DNA of 59,543 nt from a virus, in the IMG/VR virus record IMGVR_UViG_3300036846_000476, positions 1 through 59,543 of that record; one strand, 5' to 3'. The notes below the pieces were generated by a model. It had not been told where the DNA came from. It saw only the letters and a list, made by a program, of their open reading frames with translations, and searched no databases. The translations under genes and the position numbers were made by a program. The first letter of the stretch is position 1. Every line of letters begins with the position of its first letter. Below are positions 7,487 through 14,600 of this stretch, one piece after another.

Positions 7487-8364
7487 AAAACCAGAAACGA
7501 CACCCAGCACAGATCACTCGCATCCTGGCAATTGTCCGGGCGCTCGGTGACAAACGGGTCAGCGCAATCGACCAGGAAGAAGTCGACCGGATTACCCACA
7601 TGCTAATCAAGAAGCAACACCCTGCACGCAACACCGTCAAGATCACCGTCACCATGCCGCTGCGGGCCGTGATCAACTTCGGCTGGCGGCGGCGCTGGTG
7701 CGAGGCAATCCCGCCCTTCGAGCTGCCCGACGAGAACCGCGCCAAGAAGACCGCGACGATCCTACCGCATGAAGCGAGGCTCTTGGTCGATGCCGCATCG
7801 CGGCATATCCGGCCGATCCTCGTTACGATGTTTGGCATCGGCTCGCGGATCACCGAGACGCTGGCGCTGGAATGGGCCGACGTCGATCTCACCACCGCCA
7901 AGGCGACGTTGATCCAGAAGGGCCGGAACGGCGGGCGGGTGCGGCATGTCCGGTTGCCGCCGGCGGTCGTCGCGGCCCTGGCCTCGATCCCGGGTCCACG
8001 GGAGGGGCGTGTCTTCCTCACCCGCTTCGGCCTGCCCTACCGGCTCGACCGCCAAAAGGAGGGGCGCGGCGGCGGTTCCCTCGACCACGCCCTAACCAGT
8101 GCGATGCGACGCGCCGGGTTCGCTGGTCAGCCCTGGACGGCGCACACGCTGCGCCACAGCTGGGCCTCCTGGCACCTGGCGGTCTACCGTAGTCCGAAGC
8201 GGCTGCAGGAGGATGGCGGCTGGGACCGGCTGACGATGATCGACCGCTATACCCATCTGGCCCCGGAGGGGCACGAGGCGGCGATCCTGGCCTTTTGGGG
8301 TCTCGGTGCCAAAGTTGACACCAAGGTTACACCAGACCAAAACGGGGTTGCGCTAACTGCTTGA
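7267..8364 (+). CDS. int: Tyrosine recombinase (phage integrase)
   Basis: 365 residues, full length. The N-terminal arm-binding domain (LKVRERGDRPGTYQIYGSAG) is of the type common in alphaproteobacterial prophages. A SAM-like core-binding domain spans about 65-150. The catalytic residues can be placed at R194 (GIGSRITE), H293 and R296 (HTLRHSW), W319 (GGWD) and Y328 (YTHLAPE). It would integrate the circular phage genome into the host chromosome. It starts inside the excisionase-like frame, after a GAAGAGG site. A 20-base motif near its 3' end recurs 220 bases downstream, see 8315-8554. Confidence 0.95.
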   Translation: MSLKVRERGDRPGTYQIYGSAGGQLIRQTAQSHSLKLAKEEAALLEARLIKEELTGAKGRRDRLFAEIAEAYIENQKRHPAQITRILAIVRALGDKRVSAIDQEEVDRITHMLIKKQHPARNTVKITVTMPLRAVINFGWRRRWCEAIPPFELPDENRAKKTATILPHEARLLVDAASRHIRPILVTMFGIGSRITETLALEWADVDLTTAKATLIQKGRNGGRVRHVRLPPAVVAALASIPGPREGRVFLTRFGLPYRLDRQKEGRGGGSLDHALTSAMRRAGFAGQPWTAHTLRHSWASWHLAVYRSPKRLQEDGGWDRLTMIDRYTHLAPEGHEAAILAFWGLGAKVDTKVTPDQNGVALTA

Positions 8365-8554
8365 AGTAATATAGGGTTTTTGACTATGGCGACCAACCCT
8401 ACAAGTAGATCGACATAGTTTAAGCCATCCTTTAATTACCTTAGATTTCCTAACGTTTACAAGCGCCTGGAAAATATAGCACCTACAAACACGCACCGAC
8501 AGAAACTCAAAAACACGAACAGAAACGAACCAAATTGACACCAGGATTACACCA
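8315..8554. other. Candidate attP / integrase arm-site region
   Basis: The motif TTGACACCAAGGTTACACCA (8315-8334, in the last codons of int) recurs as TTGACACCAGGATTACACCA (8535-8554), 18 of 20 bases identical, 220 bp apart in direct orientation. Between them is an AT-richer non-coding stretch from 8365. This is the usual place and form for attP with arm-type sites, but the core crossover sequence cannot be identified without the host attB. Confidence 0.5.
8475..8487. promoter_or_regulatory. Possible family B operator (TATAGCACCTACA)
   Basis: Degenerate TATAG-N3-CTATA match inside the candidate attP region. Confidence 0.35.
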
Positions 8555-8582
8555 AGCGTTCTCGATGTGTACCGGAGGGACG

Positions 8583-8855
8583 ATGCACCAGACGACAAAA
8601 CGCTCGCGCGGCAGACCGCGCACCCGACCACCGAAGCCGCTACGGTCAGCGTACCCAATGCGCATGCGCTACCCGGACTTTCGATTGAACGGACCGTTCT
8701 ACCGGTTCGATGACGACAAAGGCCCCACGGTCGTCGCCTGGGCGCATCATGAAATGTGCCCGATCTTCTACGGCACCTACGACGACTGCCAGGAGCTGCT
8801 GCGTGACCTACGTGCTACGTCCGCAAATACAGCAAGGCCAGCATCAGCAGCATGA
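8583..8855 (+). CDS. Small protein with AT-hook-like N-terminus
   Basis: 90 residues from ATG 8583, chosen because GGAGG lies 5 bases upstream; the longer frame from 8535 lacks such a site. The N-terminus KRSRGRPRTRPPKP resembles an AT-hook (RGRP core) and suggests minor-groove DNA binding. The rest (FRLNGPFYRFDDDKGPTVVAW) is unassigned. It lies just after the attP region and converges on the minus-strand genes, overlapping the last of them by 41 bases. It may be an integration accessory or regulator. Confidence 0.7.
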   Translation: MHQTTKRSRGRPRTRPPKPLRSAYPMRMRYPDFRLNGPFYRFDDDKGPTVVAWAHHEMCPIFYGTYDDCQELLRDLRATSANTARPASAA

Positions 8856-8907
8856 GGAGGACGGACCAGAGTAACGCCTCGCACGCCAGGATTAGAGTGC
8901 GGATCAC
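8815..8907 (-). CDS. 30-residue single-span membrane protein
   Basis: Starts at GTG 8907, whose GTGA overlaps the stop of the upstream gene, giving a coupled start. Nearly the whole product is one hydrophobic helix (SVLLMLLMLALLYL), with Arg near both ends. It is below usual ORF cut-offs. Position at the end of the late block, next to other small membrane genes, makes a lysis or membrane role possible, but nothing proves it. Confidence 0.5.
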   Translation of the reverse strand: MIRTLILACEALLWSVLLMLLMLALLYLRT

Positions 8908-9185
8908 TGTGGCCTGGGGGTCGCGTTTGGCTCCCAGTTTTCCCGTCCATCCTTCGCGACGTGGACCAGTGTCGCTTGGCACTCCGGGTGCCACCAGGGA
9001 TGGCACCAGCAATCCAGGTCGAGGATATGCCGGCGGCTGTCGCCCTTTGGGACGAGGTGCTTGGTGCGACCATCGTCGTCGTGGTAGACGCCCCAGCCGG
9101 TTTCCAGGGGCAGCGGGTGCTTTCTGTTGGCCTCGTGGTAGGCGCGCAACCGGCGGGCCTCGTGGTGCTTCATCTTCATCTTCAT
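8904..9185 (-). CDS. Histidine/tryptophan-rich small protein
   Basis: 93 residues starting MKMKMKHHEARRLRAYHEAN. The C-terminal half has a Cys/His/Trp cluster (DCWCHPWWHPECQ) that could bind metal. It is the penultimate gene of the minus-strand block and is coupled to the small membrane gene downstream. Family not recognised. Confidence 0.65.
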   Translation of the reverse strand: MKMKMKHHEARRLRAYHEANRKHPLPLETGWGVYHDDDGRTKHLVPKGDSRRHILDLDCWCHPWWHPECQATLVHVAKDGRENWEPNATPRPQ

Positions 9186-9187
9186 CG

Positions 9188-9433
9188 CTAACCGCCGAGC
9201 GGCGGTGGCGGCCGGAAGACGCAGCTTAGCTCGTGCTCAGGCCCACGGCACCCACAAGAAATGCCAGGGGCGGGAATTGGTGGTGGTTCCGGTAACTCGT
9301 GTTTATGAGGCACCACCACAAACCCTTCCACCCAGAGCCAAGCGAGTAAGTGGTCTGTACGTGAAAGCTCAACCGGCTGGTAGCCAGCCGCAAAATAACG
9401 ACACAATGCCGAACGCGCTCTCGACGAGTTCAT
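9188..9433 (-). CDS. Small protein of unknown function
   Basis: 81 residues: an N-terminal helical part with Trp (LLAWLWVEGFVVVPHKHELP), then a Pro-rich stretch and a Cys pair (SCGCRGPEHELSCVF). Its ATG overlaps the stop of the upstream gene at 9433. Two bases separate it from the next gene. No known domain. Confidence 0.6.
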   Translation of the reverse strand: MNSSRARSALCRYFAAGYQPVELSRTDHLLAWLWVEGFVVVPHKHELPEPPPIPAPGISCGCRGPEHELSCVFRPPPPLGG

Positions 9434-9645
9434 CAGTTAAATCCGTTGATAATTCGCCGCGCGGTGTCGATGGTTGGTGACACCATGTAGAGCAGCGCCA
9501 TCGTGGAAAGGACGGGGCTGTCAGCCCATTCCCGATGCTTGGCGAGATCGCTCAACATCGAGGTGACGGCGTTCTGATAGTCACCCCTGTTGAGGTACTC
9601 GAGCGCCCGTTCACGACACCAAGCGAGATGCTCGTCGCGGTTCAT
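9433..9645 (-). CDS. Conserved small phage protein (helical repeat type)
   Basis: 70 residues beginning MNRDEHLAWCRERALEYLNR, with a middle part AVTSMLSDLAKHREWADSP and ending RRIINGFN. I recognise this as a small all-helical family (EHLAWCKxRALEYxDxGD, ASMxSDLxKHPE, FIEGFN) found in many unrelated phages; its function is unknown. It lies in the small-gene cluster after the virion genes. Confidence 0.85.
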   Translation of the reverse strand: MNRDEHLAWCRERALEYLNRGDYQNAVTSMLSDLAKHREWADSPVLSTMALLYMVSPTIDTARRIINGFN

Positions 9646-9702
9646 GTAAAGACTGCCAAAAAATACGATAGTGTTCGATCTGCGTCCAAGGTGTCGGTTT
9701 CA

Positions 9703-9918
9703 TTAGTCGTCCTGTGCGAGGGCGTGAAGGGTCTCCAGCGCGTCAGTAATTAAGTGCACGAGGGCAGGCGAGTGCGCCTCGTAGCGAAGAACGATTTGCT
9801 TACATTCTTCGATAACTTCTGCGCGGACCGAGTGCGAGGTCTCGATGCGGTCGGTAAGGTAATCCCAGTCGTCGATCAGAAGCCAGCCGCTGGCAATCTC
9901 GCGGAAGCCGTCTCTCAT
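9703..9918 (-). CDS. Small helical protein of unknown function
   Basis: 71 residues, acidic and helical (DYLTDRIETSHSVRAEVIEE). Its start overlaps the stop of the 190-residue gene upstream (ATGA), so they are co-translated. No motif recognised. Confidence 0.65.
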   Translation of the reverse strand: MRDGFREIASGWLLIDDWDYLTDRIETSHSVRAEVIEECKQIVLRYEAHSPALVHLITDALETLHALAQDD

Positions 9919-10487
9919 CCTAGCTCCTTCCGCGCCGCATCGATCGCCAGGTTGAGTTCGCGCAGCCGGCCCTCGTCGCTAGACGCTTCGCGCGCTAGCG
10001 AGCGGTAGCGATGTTCCGCCAGAACCAGCCGCTGATCGTTCGCTAGTCCCGCCACGTCGCCAAACATCCCTCGCCAATCAATCGCCTTGCCATCTGGTGA
10101 TGGCAAGGCGAGGCGTGCACCCTCAGTAGCTTGTTCAGCAGTATAAGCGCCCCAGCGTTCGAGCCCGCGCATCGCGCTGAGCGTCAGCTCGATCGCGTGG
10201 ATGTTGTCCGCCAACTTGGTGTACTTGTCGGCGGCTAGCACCCGCAGCTCACCCTTCCGGTCGTTCCACCACAATGCCGCGCCAGGGTCGCCGGCATAGA
10301 TCCGTTGGTGATTGCGCGAGAGTATCCAGGCGCGGATTTTCCAGGCAGACATTTCGCGCTCGACACCGCGCGCCGCCTTCGCAACCTCGGGGTGGCGGAA
10401 GGGGCTGTCGACCTTATTGACCGTGCGCGGCTTGGTCTCGGGCCAGCACAGCCGGCTCTCGGTGACCTCGCCTAGTTCGGTAATCAT
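9915..10487 (-). CDS. Phage protein related to J-domain-like proteins
   Basis: 190 residues. The middle section (PGAALWWNDRKGELRVLAAD, then AIELTLSAMRGLERWG) resembles a region found in J-domain-type phage proteins of rhizobial and other alphaproteobacterial phages. I do not see the His-Pro-Asp signature of a true J domain, so chaperone activity is doubtful. It sits between small genes at the end of the virion block. Confidence 0.6.
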   Translation of the reverse strand: MITELGEVTESRLCWPETKPRTVNKVDSPFRHPEVAKAARGVEREMSAWKIRAWILSRNHQRIYAGDPGAALWWNDRKGELRVLAADKYTKLADNIHAIELTLSAMRGLERWGAYTAEQATEGARLALPSPDGKAIDWRGMFGDVAGLANDQRLVLAEHRYRSLAREASSDEGRLRELNLAIDAARKELG

Positions 10488-10490
10488 CGA

Positions 10491-11048
10491 TCACTCGATC
10501 TGAACACCATTGCTGGGCGGCGCTACCGTAGAACCGCCGGCGTTGGTCGCGGTGACGACGCAGTTAACTGTCTTACCGGAGTCGGTCGGATCGACGAGGT
10601 AGGTGTTACTGCCGTCGCCAACGGCAGCGCCATCACTCTGCCACTGGTAAACATATGACTCGGGCAAGTTGCCCCAATTGCCCATTGTGCAGGTCAAGAC
10701 AGAACCGGCAGAGGGCGAACCCGAAACATACGGGGTGCTGACACAGACAGGTGCCGGCATGGTGGTTGGTCCAGTATACGTCACCTCGGTGACGTCGGAG
10801 CCCGAGGGTTTCGGACCCGGCGCGGCCACCTGGGTCAACAGGCTGCGGCTGTAGTAGACGTGCAGCCCGTCCTGTATCCAACGGTTAACGTGCGACACAA
10901 AGTCAGGCTCGTACAACTGCGACGACCACAAGGTGAGGTACCCCGAACGCGAGTTGTCGTAGAGGAACTGGATAAACTCCGGGGGTGCCGGCTGTCTTGG
11001 GTCAAGCCCGGCGGCGTCGAGATCGAGCAGGGTGATCGGCTCTGCCAT
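10491..11048 (-). CDS. Virion-associated protein with Ig-like domain
   Basis: 185 residues, start at 11048 because AAGGAGG lies 6 bases upstream. The N-terminal ~80 residues are a helical/aromatic domain. Residues ~95-185 form a bacterial immunoglobulin-like domain (PSAGSVLTCTMGNWGN, then YQWQSDG, then VNCVVTATNAGGST). Ig-like domains are often displayed on phage heads or tails, where they help weak attachment to surface glycans. The virion location is an inference from domain type and from the late-gene context. Confidence 0.8.
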   Translation of the reverse strand: MAEPITLLDLDAAGLDPRQPAPPEFIQFLYDNSRSGYLTLWSSQLYEPDFVSHVNRWIQDGLHVYYSRSLLTQVAAPGPKPSGSDVTEVTYTGPTTMPAPVCVSTPYVSGSPSAGSVLTCTMGNWGNLPESYVYQWQSDGAAVGDGSNTYLVDPTDSGKTVNCVVTATNAGGSTVAPPSNGVQIE

Positions 11049-11058
11049 TGGAACCTCC

Positions 11059-11217
11059 TTAATGCATGCCGGCTGGGTAGAACACATGGATCGTCAGCAG
11101 CAGCGCGACGATCCAGGCCAGCCACGAGCTAGCCCACGGGTACGGGTGTTGCGGTATCGGCAGTATGGCGAGGAACCATAGGAACAACGACACGATCAAC
11201 AGGATTTCGACGATCAT
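11059..11217 (-). CDS. 52-residue two-span membrane protein
   Basis: Found by hand. ATG at 11217 overlaps the stop of the cysteine-rich gene upstream (ATGA), and its own stop is followed by the AAGGAGG site of the next gene. Two hydrophobic segments (LLIVSLFLWFLAIL and SSWLAWIVALLLTIHVFY) are separated by a short Pro-rich turn (PIPQHPYPW). Size and topology fit a class II holin, which would make this a candidate lysis gene, but no endolysin is next to it. Confidence 0.75.
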   Translation of the reverse strand: MIVEILLIVSLFLWFLAILPIPQHPYPWASSWLAWIVALLLTIHVFYPAGMH

Positions 11218-11387
11218 CTTCGTACTCTCCTAAACGCCCGGAACAACCGGCACCAGTCGACGCGGCGCACCGTGCCAGCCACCAGCTCGCACGCGCTGGG
11301 CGCCTGGAAGTGCCGGCACATCCCGCAATGGTTCGGCCCCTTGGCAGGCGCCTCGAACTCAACCGATGCCTTCGACACCTTCGCCAT
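11214..11387 (-). CDS. Small four-cysteine, HiPIP-like protein
   Basis: 57 residues, found by hand. The cysteines are at 21, 24, 33 and 47 in the pattern CGMCRHFQAP..CELVAGTV....WCRLF. C-x2-C-x8-C-x13-C with Val-x-Gly and Trp-Cys matches the high-potential iron-sulfur protein pattern, shortened. A 4Fe-4S cluster or a zinc site is predicted; which one cannot be told from sequence. Coupled to the membrane protein downstream. A candidate promoter with a family B operator lies upstream (11419-11448). Confidence 0.7.
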   Translation of the reverse strand: MAKVSKASVEFEAPAKGPNHCGMCRHFQAPSACELVAGTVRRVDWCRLFRAFRRVRR

Positions 11388-11408
11388 CGGTTCCGACCAG
11401 GCTATTTT

Positions 11409-11421
11409 TATAGCCGCTATA
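11409..11421. promoter_or_regulatory. Family B operator, perfect dyad (TATAGCCGCTATA)
   Basis: Extended to TTATAGCCGCTATAA (11408-11422), it is a perfect 15-base palindrome with an odd centre. It lies 22 bases before the gene starting at 11387. Confidence 0.7.
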
Positions 11422-11623
11422 ATAACCCTCGGACCTTGAGTTTGTTAAGCCGGAAAAAATTGCGCGGGTTCAACTCATAAGCCAGCAGCGCGCGCTCCAG
11501 CTCGCGGCAATAGGCCTCGTTCTCGGCAGCTTCCATCGCCGTCCAGTCAGTCGAGGGGATCGCCGGCGGCACCGGCCGGTCGATCTGGTAGTTTAGTACT
11601 GGTACTAACAGCGCCGTTCTCAT
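11417..11623 (-). CDS. Small protein of unknown function
   Basis: 68 residues (start MRTALLVPVLNYQIDRPVPP, then a helical, acidic middle and NFFRLNKLKVRGLL at the end). The N-terminal LVPVL is encoded by a family A palindrome variant (11593-11608), here in a frame different from most in-gene sites. ATGA overlap with the stop of the giant gene. Unknown function. Confidence 0.65.
   Translation of the reverse strand: MRTALLVPVLNYQIDRPVPPAIPSTDWTAMEAAENEAYCRELERALLAYELNPRNFFRLNKLKVRGLL
11419..11448 (-). promoter_or_regulatory. Candidate sigma-70 promoter, minus strand
   Basis: TTAACA (11448-11443) and TATTAT (11424-11419), spacer 18, each 5/6 to consensus. The -10 overlaps the perfect family B dyad at 11409-11421. 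It could drive the small genes from 11387 down. Confidence 0.45.
11593..11608. promoter_or_regulatory. Family A palindrome, variant (centre CTGG)
   Basis: One base off. Inside the 11417-11623 gene, read as Leu-Val-Pro-Val-Leu. Confidence 0.75.
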
Positions 11624-14600
11624 TGCGCGAACCTCCCAACCTGACTGAGCGCAGGCACCTCCTTCTTCGGTATGTGCAGTCCGTAGGTACCCGGTGTTGC
11701 ATTGGCCACCGCCTGCGCCTTGAGTTCGGACTGGATCGTCTTCATTGTGATCGGCGTCGTCGGGTGCGTCTTGTTGTACTCGCCGATTTGGGTAATGACC
11801 TTGCCTCGATCAGCAGGCAGCGCCGTCAGCATTTTTTGCAGCAGCTGCGAGTGCTCGTCCTTGTCTACCTGACGCTCGGTCTGTTCGGCGTTCCTAGCAT
11901 CGCGCGCGATCCCAACATCGTCGGGGTTGAAACCGGTAGCTTTCAGCAGCGCATCGTAAGTGCTGAACTTGTTCGCCGGCAGGATGACATCGCCGCGTGG
12001 TGAGGTCACGCCACGCGTCGACCATTGGTAGGCCTGGATCGGATCGGTGATGATGCGCGGCAATACCCCACGGGTCAGCCCACTAAAGTTTCCATTGATC
12101 GCATTGCGTCCCGCCTGGAAGTAGCTCTCGATCGTGTCGCCAGCCGCGCCGGTCACCGCCTGCGCCATCAGGTTGAGAAGTCCGGTGCGCGAGAAATCCC
12201 GCAGCTCCGGGGCCTCGATCGCGTTGGCCAGCTTGACGGTCGACAACCGAATACCGCCTAACGTAAACACGCCACGCGCCAAAACTTCGGCAGGGGTCTT
12301 GCCCACGGTATCCCGCAACCAATTCCTGGTCATCGTCTCGAGGTGTTCGTTGGTGTGCGGCCGATCCGACCCTGTCGCATAATCGTAGAGCCCGAGACCG
12401 ATCATCACCGGCAATGACCCGAATACCGCCGCCGTCGTGCCTGAGACCATCGCATGGGTTAGCAACATGGCGCCGAGTGCCTTGACGGCCTCGGTACGCT
12501 CCGGGCCGCTTCGGCGCAGCGCCTCATTCACCAGGTTGCCAAGCAACCCATATTGATGCAACCCATATAACCGGTACTGCAGGACCGGCGCTGCGAACTG
12601 CCCGAGCCGGCCACGCGACGTGGTGATGGTGCCTTTGTTGTGCAGGTTGTAGTTTGGCATCGTGTCGCGCGCCTGCTGCATCGCGTAGTTGATCGCGTCA
12701 TCGACATTGCCGTTGTTGCGCCGCAGCTCCATGTCGAACGCCGTTTTGGCGATGACGGTGCGGTTCATGCTATCCATCGCATGCTCGCCAACCGCGAACA
12801 GGTTCATCGTATTGGTCACGATGTTGGGCAGCCACGGCACGTACTTGCCGCGCACCCCGGTCAAGAACCCCTCCGGCCCGGCCATACGCTGGATCTCACG
12901 CACCATCGTGTGGTCGATCAGGCTGGCGTCGTTTAACGCCTGGACCAGCCGGTTGGCGTGATCCTCGGGCATGCCCGACTTGATCATACGCTGACGGTAG
13001 AGATTGGAGATATCCCAATCGGCCAGCTTTAGCTCACCAGCAACCGCCTTCATCGCGTTCCTGCCGGTGAACCTGCCAGCCTCACCGGCGAGGGTCGCCA
13101 TATTGCGCGCCAGCCCCAAACCCGTTGCGCCAAACCCGTGGCGCGCGCCGATTAGGCTCACCGCATTCGAGTGTGCATCGGCCAGCTGCACCGCAAAATG
13201 GCCGATGCGCATCAAATTGTTGACGAAGCTCGTGTTAGTGAAACCGCGCGCGGTCGTCCCCAACATGTCGGACGACGTATCCCCATCGGCTGGGGCGGTA
13301 CGCCCCTTCACCGCATCAAGAACCGTCTGGGCACGCTGCGCATCGGCATCACTTTCAGCGGTCTGGTGCAAATCGCGCACTCGCTCTTCCATGCGGCGGA
13401 TTGCGTCCAGCTCGTCGGCCCTAGTGGCGATGTTGCCCATACGCGAGGTATGGGCCATGAACTCCTGGTTCAAAATACGCGCGTGGTCGCTCGACGCACC
13501 GGAGACACCCTCGCGCCGCATCGACGCCATGTGGCTCACCGACCGGGTCATCGTGCGGAGCATCAGCTCGGCAATCGCCTCGCGCACCTGGTCGCGGGTA
13601 TCGGCGTCGACGTTGCGCCGGGAAAGCTCCTGGTCGATCGTATTAAGCGAGCGTTCTGGGATAATCCTAGAAGCCTGTTCCTGCGACTTAACGAACACCC
13701 GCGACACGTTAGACGCCCCCTCACGAGCGAGTTCTGCCCGCCGCACCTGCGCCTGGGTGTAACGCTCGAACATCTCGACGCCATAGCTGCCGGGCACATC
13801 CCGGTTGCCATAGGTCACGACGTACTGACCATGTCGACGTAAAGGAAAATAATCTCCCTGGATACGCCCAGCCTGCAAAGCCTTGGCCAGCTCACGTTGG
13901 ATCACATCCGGGTTGCCGCGACCGGCCAGCTCGTCGAGCCCGGCATCGGTCTTGGCGCGTTCTGCCCAATCCGCTCGTTCCTGCGGCGTTAGATCGGTGA
14001 CGCGCCGCAGCACGTCCTCGATGTTTACCTTCTCCTGATCAGCACGCCACTGCTGATAGACGTCACGCAGGTCACGGTAAGCCTGCTGCGCCGCCGGGTG
14101 CAGCCTGTTAAACCGATCCTGCAATTCAGCCAGGTTATCACGCTGCTCCGGGGTTGCTAGATGATCGTTGGCACGCGGGTTCTCGCTGCCAAGCTTGACG
14201 TTGGCCAGCGACACATCGTTGATCAATGTTTTGAGTTTTTCACTATCCGGTCCACGCCGCAGCCGTTCCGCAAGGTTGGTAACGGTAGGCTCGTAAGCGT
14301 GACGCTCCTGGCTGGACCGTGCGGTCGCGCCCTCGCGTGCCGAACGTACCTCTGTTACTTCCGGCACCAGCTGACGGTTATAGCGCTCAATCGCGTCCAA
14401 CGGCATGGTCGAGAGTGCCAGGCGCCGCCCCGCATTAAACGGCTGAGCGAACAACGCGCGCATCGTTTCCATCGCACGTTCGGTGCGCTGGTTGATCGGC
14501 GTCTCCATCGCGTTGGTGTTATGGACGAGGGCGGACCTTTGGTCCGCAGCCTCGGCGGCCGGACCCCTATCAGGCCCAAACCTGCGGAACTCGCTGCCGG

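Noticed and set aside
11129-11362. 77-codon minus-strand open frame
   Set aside because: It overlaps two hand-found genes (11059-11217, 11214-11387) that have coupled starts and protein-like composition; this frame is Arg/Ser-rich shadow sequence.
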